5,058 nucleotides of DNA. Source: Putridiphycobacter sp045110285. GTDB lineage: Bacteria; Bacteroidota; Bacteroidia; Flavobacteriales_D; Crocinitomicaceae. Below, in pieces: positions 1 to 5,058 of this stretch (position 1 is the first letter of the stretch; each line of letters opens with the position of its first letter). The notes beneath the pieces are model-generated. The model was not told where the DNA came from. It saw nothing but the letters and a program-made list of their open reading frames with translations, and searched no databases. Where the stretch lies: assembly GCA_045110285.1 (NCBI GenBank), contig JBGCGA010000015.1, positions 1 through 5,058 of the forward strand, in the 5' to 3' direction. A program made the translations under genes and the position numbers.

Positions 1-2205
1 GAAACTGTTGAAGTAAGTTCAAAGAAAATTGATGTCGCAAAAATGGTAATTAAAGCCATGCAAAACAATAGAAGTAACCTTGCAAACCAGTACGAAAACT
101 ATGAATCAAATACTTACCTAAAAACAGGCTTAGAAAAATCAATCGACCAAAGGTTTGCAGAAAAAAGCAAATCCATTGATAGCATTATATCGGCTGGTCC
201 CGCCCGAATGAATTTTATTGAATCGTATTCGATCACTAAATTTAAAGCACCAAACACCTATTCAGAAGAAATTTTAGCCCATCACGATTATGCTGAGCGA
301 TCTCAAAACAACGTTTCGGCAAATGTTTCATTTGACTTTGGCCCCAATATAGCACCTATGCAATTTATAGAAACTAATCCCTATATTTTTTACGAAAAAG
401 TGCAAGATGGGGATTTCAACCTTTACCAAAGCATGATTAATGTTCCAAAAGTATCGGAAAACCCTATTGTTTCGCCAATAGGATTTAACGCCTTTTTAAA
501 CTATAATTTTGATTTGGGTGAAATATTTTATGAAGGAACTCAAAAAATTTATGCTATCAAGGTTACTCCTAAATTTAAGCAAGCCGCCCTATTTGAAGGA
601 ACGTTATTTATTCTTGATAAACTCTGGGTAATTAAATCTTTTGAACTTAGTATAAATGAAGGAGCCATGCCATTTTTTGAAAATTTCACAATCTTGCAAG
701 ACTATGAGCAAATTGATTCTTTTTGGGTGCCCACAAGACGCGAATTTGTATACACAATAAAGGATGGAAGATATATTATATCAGCTAATACAAGGGTAAA
801 TCAGTCAGACTTTAAGTTTAATCAGCCATTTGATAAAAAAACGTTTAACGACCAAGTTTTATCCTACCGTGATGATGCTTTTGATAAAGATTCAACCTAT
901 TGGTCGAATACACGGCCGCTTCAATTAAAAGAATCAGAATTAAGATATATTTACGAGCAAGATAGTATTGACGATTATTTAAAAAGTGAAGCTTACCTGG
1001 ACAGCATTGATAAGGAATATAATAAAGTAACTTTTTGGGATGTTACCTTAAATGGAATCGGATTTAGGAACCGATTTAAACAAGAGCAAATTTACATTCA
1101 ATCACTGCTTAGTTCTGCTAAAATATTTGGAGTTGGTGGCTTCAGATATGGTACTGGAGGTTCTTATTCTAAAAAATTTGGAAATGCTCAAAGAATAAAA
1201 CTAAAAGGTGAATTTGACTATGGGTTTAAAAATAAAGATTTAAAAGGATCGGGAGGAATTGAGTACACTTTTTTACCAAAGCGCTTTGGTGAGATAGAGA
1301 TAAATGCAGGTGATATTTACGATTTAATAACAGATTACAATTCAGTTTTAGGTACTTTTAGTAGAGGTAATTATGTTCGAAAGCGTTTTTTTGACGTGAG
1401 TCATAGATTAGAAATTGTAAACGGACTATATGGAAGAGCCACTCTAAGTTATTCTGACAGAGAAAACATTGCGAATTTGGAATTATCAAATTGGTCAGAT
1501 CAATTATTTGGTGAGTTAAATGTTCCCACAAGTTTTGAACGCTATAAAATAGCCATGGTTGAATTACAGCTTTTATATCGTTTTAAGCAGAAATATGTCA
1601 TTAAAAAGAATGAAAAGCAGATTATAGGTACAAAATATCCAGAATTACAATTAACATACAGAAAAGGAATTCCAAATTTATTTGATAGCGAAGTGAACTT
1701 TGATTTTTTGGAAATAAAAGCCTCTGACGAGATAAATCTAGGAAATTATGGCGATTCAAAGTGGAGTGCCTTGGTTGGTTCTTTTGTAAATGATGCCAGC
1801 TTAAGATTTATCGAACATAAGTTTTTCAGAGGTTCAGATAGATTCTTTTTCTCTAACCCACTAATGTCGCACCAATTGTTAGACTCAACTTTTAATACAA
1901 GAAATCCATATTTTCAAGGTTTCTATTTACACCATTTTAATGGTTTTATCATGAATAAAATTCCACTAATTAATAAATTGAAATTAGAATTAAGTGCTGG
2001 TGCAAGCGCCTTAATTATTCAAGATATTAGCTATTCACATGCTGAAGTTTTTGCAGGATTGGAAAAAAAATTCAGAATTAAAAAACAATATTTTAGAGTT
2101 GGGGCATATGTAACATCAAGAGCAAACACCACCTCTGCCCTAACCTACCAATTTAAATTTGGTATAGATTTCTTTAATTCATTTACGAATAGTTGGACAT
2201 ATTAA
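1..2205 (+). CDS. DUF5686 family outer-membrane protein, 5' end missing
   Basis: The frame is open from base 1, so the gene starts outside the window. The first ATG, at 43, is codon 15 and not a credible start because coding-like sequence precedes it. The visible part is 734 residues. DUF5686 proteins of Bacteroidota usually run to a little over 800 residues: signal peptide, carboxypeptidase-regulatory-like beta domain, then the long DUF5686 region ending in a beta-barrel. The missing part therefore probably holds the first two. Visible family features are the opening stretch (codons 10-45, with NNRSNLANQYENY), the soluble beta segment around codons 184-216 (YAIKVTPKFK, then LFEGTLFILDKLW), and a C-terminal half (about codon 350 on) of alternating aromatic and polar strands. 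The end carries HHFNGFIMNKIPLINKLKL and an aromatic last residue, as expected for an outer-membrane barrel. The family's function is not established. The family call is from recognition of these motifs, not a database search. Confidence 0.85.
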   Translation, partial: ETVEVSSKKIDVAKMVIKAMQNNRSNLANQYENYESNTYLKTGLEKSIDQRFAEKSKSIDSIISAGPARMNFIESYSITKFKAPNTYSEEILAHHDYAERSQNNVSANVSFDFGPNIAPMQFIETNPYIFYEKVQDGDFNLYQSMINVPKVSENPIVSPIGFNAFLNYNFDLGEIFYEGTQKIYAIKVTPKFKQAALFEGTLFILDKLWVIKSFELSINEGAMPFFENFTILQDYEQIDSFWVPTRREFVYTIKDGRYIISANTRVNQSDFKFNQPFDKKTFNDQVLSYRDDAFDKDSTYWSNTRPLQLKESELRYIYEQDSIDDYLKSEAYLDSIDKEYNKVTFWDVTLNGIGFRNRFKQEQIYIQSLLSSAKIFGVGGFRYGTGGSYSKKFGNAQRIKLKGEFDYGFKNKDLKGSGGIEYTFLPKRFGEIEINAGDIYDLITDYNSVLGTFSRGNYVRKRFFDVSHRLEIVNGLYGRATLSYSDRENIANLELSNWSDQLFGELNVPTSFERYKIAMVELQLLYRFKQKYVIKKNEKQIIGTKYPELQLTYRKGIPNLFDSEVNFDFLEIKASDEINLGNYGDSKWSALVGSFVNDASLRFIEHKFFRGSDRFFFSNPLMSHQLLDSTFNTRNPYFQGFYLHHFNGFIMNKIPLINKLKLELSAGASALIIQDISYSHAEVFAGLEKKFRIKKQYFRVGAYVTSRANTTSALTYQFKFGIDFFNSFTNSWTY

Positions 2206-2258
2206 AATAAAACAGTCGTAATTTAAAGAATAGACTAAATTAAATAATAATGTCTTAA

Positions 2259-2289
2259 ATTGAGGGTTCTAATTATGGTGCTATTATTG
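2259..2289 (+). promoter_or_regulatory. Candidate Bacteroidota-type promoter for the dioxygenase operon
   Basis: TATTATTG at 2282-2289 matches the -7 consensus TAnnTTTG at all but one fixed position (A instead of T at position 5). ATTG at 2259-2262 gives a -33 TTG, and the 19-base spacer is typical for this phylum. Only 14 bases separate the -7 element from the ATG at 2304, so the leader would be very short. In DNA this AT-rich such a match can occur by chance. The location in the only sizeable gap before the gene pair is the main support. Confidence 0.4.
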
Positions 2290-2299
2290 TATAAGAACC
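2265..2299. repeat. Short inverted repeat around the candidate dioxygenase promoter
   Basis: GGTTCT (2265-2270) and AGAACC (2294-2299) are perfect 6-bp inverted arms separated by 23 bases. They bracket the candidate -7 element and the expected transcription start. An operator is one reading. A 6-bp match with a long spacer is also plausible by chance. It is not a terminator of the upstream gene, because no T-run follows. Confidence 0.25.
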
Positions 2300-2303
2300 A
2301 ACT

Positions 2304-2909
2304 ATGAACAGAAAAGAATTTTTAGTCACCTCCACATTAACTGCTGTCGGACTGACAACAATAGGCTGTGCAATTAAAACGTCAGAAGGTAGTTTTGAGG
2401 GAGATTGTGAAACAACTAACGATATTTTAGGACCTTTTTATAGACCTAAAGCACCTGAACGAAACAACCTACTTTTTGACGGCTTAAAAGGAACAAAAAT
2501 CCAATTAAAAGGAGCTGTATACCAATCAGACTGTAAAACATTAATAAAAAATGCATTGGTTGAAATCTGGCATTGCGATTCTGAAGGGAATTATGACAAT
2601 GAATCCGATTTATTTCTCCACAGAGCGGTTGCAAAAACAACAAAGGCTGGTAACTACGATTTTTTGACCATTATACCAGGCAAGTACTTAAACGGAGAAC
2701 TATTCAGACCGTCCCACATACACTACAGAGTTTCAGCACCAGGCTATAAAGAATTAATCTCGCAAATTTATTTTAAAGGAGATCCACATATCACAAAAGA
2801 TCCTTGGGCATCTCAGCCTAAAGCAAATATGAGAATTCTAGATTTAATACCAGAGAATACAAAAGGAGAATTAAGTGTCACATTTGATATTTATTTACCA
2901 AAGAAATAA
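2304..2909 (+). CDS. Intradiol ring-cleavage dioxygenase, exported lipoprotein form
   Basis: This 201-residue protein belongs to the non-haem Fe(III) intradiol dioxygenases (catechol 1,2- and protocatechuate 3,4-dioxygenase family), which open catechol-type rings between the two hydroxylated carbons. All four iron ligands are visible: Tyr97 (after IWHCDSEGN), Tyr128 (in TIIPGKY), and His138 and His140 (in FRPSHIH). Arg135 and Gln154 match conserved active-site positions, and LGPFYRP (42-48) is the usual N-terminal family motif. The length suits a protocatechuate-type beta-sandwich without the helical linker domain of catechol 1,2-dioxygenases. The N-terminus is a signal sequence: NRKEFL (2-7) resembles a twin-arginine motif with RK for RR, a hydrophobic stretch follows, and Cys22 in TIGC could be lipidated, although Thr at -3 is atypical. 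An envelope location is inferred. The ATG at 2304 is chosen because it starts the signal. The next gene follows after 11 bases. Substrate unknown. Confidence 0.9.
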   Translation: MNRKEFLVTSTLTAVGLTTIGCAIKTSEGSFEGDCETTNDILGPFYRPKAPERNNLLFDGLKGTKIQLKGAVYQSDCKTLIKNALVEIWHCDSEGNYDNESDLFLHRAVAKTTKAGNYDFLTIIPGKYLNGELFRPSHIHYRVSAPGYKELISQIYFKGDPHITKDPWASQPKANMRILDLIPENTKGELSVTFDIYLPKK

Positions 2910-2920
2910 GCGTACAAGAC

Positions 2921-3454
2921 TTGACTACTTTATTCAAAATATTTTCTGTTGTATTGATTAGCACTTTAAGCTGTCAAAGTGGTGATATGGGTTCTATTCT
3001 CAATAATGATAGCAGCACTTCAATTAATTGCTCTAATGAAGCCTGCACAGGCAATTATTACGGACGAGAATTTATTGGAAAATCAGATGTTGCTCATCAG
3101 TTTTCGAATCACATGGCAAAAGCAGTGGGTGATCACCTAAAAAAGCTCTATAAAATTGGTTCATACTCAAAAGTTGATTTAAAAAACATAGTAATGATAA
3201 CTGATGGGATGAATAATAGAGACAGTGTGCATTATCAGCTGTACATTCCTTTTATTGCAGTGTCAGATTCGTGTGAAGCTGCAACCGCTTTTGATCACAG
3301 AGGCGGATGGGGCCATGAAATTGCAGAATCAGCTGCAATAGATAAATTTAAAAACAAGCGTAAATTCAAGTATATAGAATTAAAAACACCTGAGGGCTTA
3401 CAAGAATTTTGGCTACAGTGGCAACATAATAGTTGGCAAATTGGTTGTAAATAG
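2921..3454 (+). CDS. Predicted lipoprotein of unknown family, paired with the dioxygenase
   Basis: I do not recognise the family of this 177-residue protein. The frame is open only back to 2888, just after a stop at 2885-2887, and contains no upstream ATG. TTG at 2921 is the best start because it gives a complete signal, MTTLFKIFSVVLISTLSC, with Cys18 as the probable lipidation site (Thr at -3 is not ideal). The first in-frame ATG, codon 23 at 2987, would lose that signal. The mature part has four more cysteines (37, 42, 118, 176), which could form two disulfides. It also has a helical-looking segment at 55-80 and a striking patch FDHRGGWGHE (124-133), rich in His and acidic residues, that could bind a metal or form an active site; this is inference. 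The end, TPEGLQEFWLQWQ (156-168), is Trp-rich. It lies 11 bases behind the dioxygenase on the same strand with no promoter between, so the two are probably co-transcribed and may act together in the envelope. Confidence 0.75.
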   Translation: MTTLFKIFSVVLISTLSCQSGDMGSILNNDSSTSINCSNEACTGNYYGREFIGKSDVAHQFSNHMAKAVGDHLKKLYKIGSYSKVDLKNIVMITDGMNNRDSVHYQLYIPFIAVSDSCEAATAFDHRGGWGHEIAESAAIDKFKNKRKFKYIELKTPEGLQEFWLQWQHNSWQIGCK

Positions 3455-3460
3455 TATCAG

Positions 3461-3489
3461 GTCTACCTCTGTTCACCATGGTTTTAGAC
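3461..3489. repeat. Weak inverted repeat between convergent genes
   Basis: The 56-base gap between the stops of the 2921-3454 gene and the minus-strand 3511-3897 gene holds GTCTA (3461-3465) and TAGAC (3485-3489) as inverted arms, with the palindrome ACCATGGT (3475-3482) between them. The position suits a bidirectional terminator. However, no T-run follows the stem on either strand, the arms are only 5 bp, and pairing between them is incomplete. It is recorded as structure only, and no clear intrinsic terminator is seen in this gap. Confidence 0.2.
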
Positions 3490-3510
3490 AAAAACTCAAC
3501 ACAATTATAT

Positions 3511-3897
3511 TTACTCAAATTTAATAAATCCTTTTACTGGTTCTGATTTTCCACAATCGTTAAAAGTATACACCTCTATTTCAACCGAATCGGGATAATT
3601 ACTTGTGTCTTTTAGTATGTAACTATATTTGGGGCTTAGGGTAACGTCTGTCGGATAATTTGATCCTTTTGGGTTGACAAAAATACTAGGTACACTAAAA
3701 CTAAATAGTGTTTTCTCCTGATCTTTTGAAAAATCTAATTCGGCTTGCACAGTTATTTCAATCTCAGAAGCTGGATTATATGGAATGTCTAAATCGTTAA
3801 TAGAATTTACCAAAAACGGCTGCTCGCAATAAGAATTTCCTTTCACACACGACGAAACAATTGTAAGTACAAAAATTATCCAAAATACTTTTTTCAT
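3511..3897 (-). CDS. Small predicted lipoprotein, unknown function
   Basis: This 128-residue protein of no family I recognise begins with a clear lipoprotein signal: MKK, a hydrophobic segment (residues 4-14), and the lipobox VSSC, with Cys17 as the lipidated residue. The mature chain is about 112 residues, rich in alternating hydrophobic and polar residues with Pro, Asn and Ser turns (for example EIEITVQAELDF at 45-56 and DSVEIEVYTF at 103-112). That suggests an all-beta, possibly immunoglobulin-like fold; this is inference from composition. Cys24 and Cys115 could form a disulfide tying the two ends. The ATG at 3897 is chosen because it gives the complete signal, and the minus-strand frame has a good upstream promoter. 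The gene converges on the dioxygenase-lipoprotein pair and diverges from the barrel gene at 4010, with which it shares a symmetrical promoter region. It is probably a monocistronic envelope protein. Confidence 0.75.
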   Translation of the reverse strand: MKKVFWIIFVLTIVSSCVKGNSYCEQPFLVNSINDLDIPYNPASEIEITVQAELDFSKDQEKTLFSFSVPSIFVNPKGSNYPTDVTLSPKYSYILKDTSNYPDSVEIEVYTFNDCGKSEPVKGFIKFE

Positions 3898-3917
3898 GAC
3901 CAGAATTTAATTCGCTA

Positions 3918-3948
3918 CAAAAATATAAATTTAGTATCAGCTGAAAAA
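3918..3948 (-). promoter_or_regulatory. Candidate promoter for the small minus-strand lipoprotein
   Basis: Read on the minus strand, TATTTTTG (3925 down to 3918) fits the Bacteroidota -7 consensus TAnnTTTG at every fixed position. A T-rich -33-like stretch, TTTT (3948-3945), lies 19 bases upstream, inside the left arm of the inverted repeat; it lacks the usual G. Twenty bases separate the -7 element from the ATG at 3897. No Shine-Dalgarno sequence is present, which is normal for the phylum. Confidence 0.55.
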
Positions 3949-3968
3949 TACGAAATTTTACGTATTTT
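3945..3968. promoter_or_regulatory. Inverted repeat at the centre of the divergent promoter region, possible operator
   Basis: AAAATACG (3945-3952) and CGTATTTT (3961-3968) are perfect 8-bp inverted arms around an 8-base AT centre. The arms contain the -33-like T-runs of both divergent promoters. The axis lies at 3956.5, and the first bases of the two -7 elements (3925 on minus, 3988 on plus) are each 31.5 bp from it. A dimeric regulator bound here would sit over both -33 regions. The operator role is inferred. AT-rich sequence gives some chance palindromes, but CG at the inner ends of the arms and the exact symmetry argue for a real site. Confidence 0.45.
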
Positions 3969-3995
3969 CAAACCTTTATGTATCTATTACTTTTG
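3965..3995 (+). promoter_or_regulatory. Candidate promoter for the barrel gene at 4010
   Basis: TACTTTTG at 3988-3995 fits the -7 consensus TAnnTTTG at every fixed position. The -33-like T-run TTTT (3965-3968) lies 19 bases upstream, within the right arm of the inverted repeat, and is followed by C rather than the usual G. Fourteen bases separate the -7 element from the ATG. The leader is A-rich (an eight-A run ends at the start codon), as is common before strongly translated Bacteroidota genes without a Shine-Dalgarno sequence. Confidence 0.55.
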
Positions 3996-4009
3996 TTAAA
4001 ACAAAAAAA

Positions 4010-5058
4010 ATGAAACTACATCTATTTCTACTATTATTGTTTTCGGTAAATTCAGTTGCTTACTCGCAAAAAACAGACAGTCCTTTAATGGCAGCAGGTT
4101 ATTTAGGGTATACAATTTACAATCCTAATTTGAAGCCAAAAGGTTTTGAACCGGTAAATCAATGGCAAGGTGTTGAAGCTAATTTTGAAGGCCTGACATT
4201 TAGTTATCTAACTGGTAGTCAACGGGAAATTGGAGCCGACAGCACGGTAGGAAATCCGACTTCATCATTATTTAAGATTGGTTACCGACTAGGCCCTGAA
4301 AATTGGAATTTAGGTTCTATTTCATTTTTCTCAATAGGCATAAAGCCATATTTTCAGATATCAGGCTGCTATGCACAATTGCCTAATAAAATATTAAATG
4401 ATGATGTCGCTTCCGCTGGTTTAATTTTTTCTCCAGGAATTGAATTACATGTTTCACACTTTCATATTTCCGCAAGTTATGACGCTGGCTTGTTCTTGAA
4501 TACCTCATTTTTTGGCGGTAACCGTTCCTTTAATCTTGCTAGAGGGTATCTGGGAGGAACATCACTAACATTCGGTTTTGAAAATTCATTCGACTTGTTA
4601 GCACCTGAAGCCTTTTCTTTGAAGGGATATAATGTTTCAAAAAAAATATATCGCAAAGATAATGGTATCCGATACGACAGTAAAAGAGGTAATTATTATC
4701 GTGAAATAGTGACCACTACTATTACGAGCTACGAGCCAGGGGAAAGGGCATTGGCATTAGTTCGACCATTCTGGGGCGTAGGTCCCTCTTATTCTTTTGC
4801 CGCACAAAAAAATCGGCAAGCCTCTACAAGTATGGCTGGAGTTAATGCTGGTTTCAGATTTTGGTACCTAATGGTGGATGGATTTTATGAAACTGGAACT
4901 ATGGGATTGAAAGGCACAGTAGGACGTGAAGAAATTATTACTACCTATCCGCAGTTGCGTAATTATGACTTTTCATCTCAAGTTCAGGCAACTCAATATG
5001 GCGGCAGAATTGGATTTAACTTAAGTAAGTTTTTTGCTTTAGATGTCAATTTTGCTGA
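4010..5058 (+). CDS. Predicted outer-membrane beta-barrel protein, 3' end missing
   Basis: An ATG at 4010 opens a frame with no stop before the window ends, giving 349 complete codons plus two bases. It begins with a Sec signal peptide, MKLHLFLLLLFSVNSVAYSQ, probably cleaved after Ser19 (A-Y-S). The mature part shows repeated stretches of alternating aromatic and small or polar residues ending in turns, as in outer-membrane barrels: SISFFSIGIKPYFQISG (103-119), GIELHVSHFHISASYDAG (143-160), GVNAGFRFWYLMVDGFYETG (277-296) and GGRIGFNLSKFFALDVNF (331-348). A charged, Tyr-rich stretch at about 205-246 has no barrel character and could be a long surface loop. I do not recognise a specific family, and no plug, OmpA-like or secretion-sorting domain is visible in this part. 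The start is supported by the signal peptide and the A-rich leader. The gene diverges from the small lipoprotein and probably shares regulation with it. Confidence 0.75.
   Translation, partial: MKLHLFLLLLFSVNSVAYSQKTDSPLMAAGYLGYTIYNPNLKPKGFEPVNQWQGVEANFEGLTFSYLTGSQREIGADSTVGNPTSSLFKIGYRLGPENWNLGSISFFSIGIKPYFQISGCYAQLPNKILNDDVASAGLIFSPGIELHVSHFHISASYDAGLFLNTSFFGGNRSFNLARGYLGGTSLTFGFENSFDLLAPEAFSLKGYNVSKKIYRKDNGIRYDSKRGNYYREIVTTTITSYEPGERALALVRPFWGVGPSYSFAAQKNRQASTSMAGVNAGFRFWYLMVDGFYETGTMGLKGTVGREEIITTYPQLRNYDFSSQVQATQYGGRIGFNLSKFFALDVNFA

Noticed and set aside
43..45. The ATG at 43 as the start of the DUF5686 gene
   Set aside because: The frame is open and family-like before it, and a start here would leave an outer-membrane protein without a signal peptide. 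The gene continues beyond the left edge.
2232..2255. AGAC (2232-2235) and GTCT (2252-2255) as a terminator hairpin after the DUF5686 gene
   Set aside because: Four paired bases around a 16-base AT loop without a following T-run are well within chance for this composition.
2446..2643. A 65-codon minus-strand open frame inside the dioxygenase gene
   Set aside because: It lies wholly opposite a gene with clear catalytic motifs, has no recognisable domain, and has no promoter-like sequence of its own. It is a shadow of the plus-strand coding sequence.
3461..3489. A bidirectional intrinsic terminator between the convergent genes
   Set aside because: The stem is only 5 bp with incomplete inner pairing, and neither strand has a T-run after it. 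It is kept only as a weak inverted repeat.
3945..3968. The inverted repeat in the divergent region as a transcription terminator
   Set aside because: It lies upstream of both genes rather than downstream of either, and its position over both -33 regions fits an operator better.

Overview
The window is AT-rich and reads as a chromosomal segment from a member of the Bacteroidota, probably a Flavobacteriia or Cytophagia relative. Three things point there: a DUF5686-type outer-membrane protein, a family essentially confined to this phylum; -7 elements that fit the Bacteroidota consensus TAnnTTTG; and start codons that follow A/T-rich leaders with no Shine-Dalgarno sequence. The genus cannot be named from this sequence. 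No RNA gene, insertion sequence, CRISPR array, prophage gene or attachment site was seen. No gap between genes exceeds about 115 bases.

Layout: (1) Bases 1-2205, plus strand, hold the 3' part of a DUF5686 family outer-membrane protein. Its reading frame is open at the left edge, so the signal peptide and any N-terminal carboxypeptidase-regulatory-like domain lie outside. (2) Bases 2304-2909 encode a small intradiol ring-cleavage dioxygenase with all four iron ligands and an exported-lipoprotein N-terminus. After 11 bases comes a second predicted lipoprotein of unknown family (2921-3454, TTG start). The two probably form an operon, with a candidate promoter in the 98-base gap upstream. (3) Bases 3511-3897, minus strand, encode a short orphan lipoprotein convergent with that pair. 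(4) Bases 4010-5058, plus strand, hold the 5' part of a predicted outer-membrane beta-barrel protein that runs off the right edge.

Genes 3 and 4 diverge from a 112-base region containing an 8-bp perfect inverted repeat and two -7 elements that both fit TAnnTTTG. The two -7 elements lie at exactly the same distance from the centre of the repeat, on opposite strands, which suggests one shared regulatory site for both genes.

All five proteins appear to be envelope proteins: two outer-membrane barrels and three lipoproteins. The dioxygenase is the only one with a clear enzymatic assignment. It has no ring-cleavage pathway partners in the window, so its substrate is open. The dioxygenase-lipoprotein pair and the mirror-symmetric divergent promoter are the most interesting parts.
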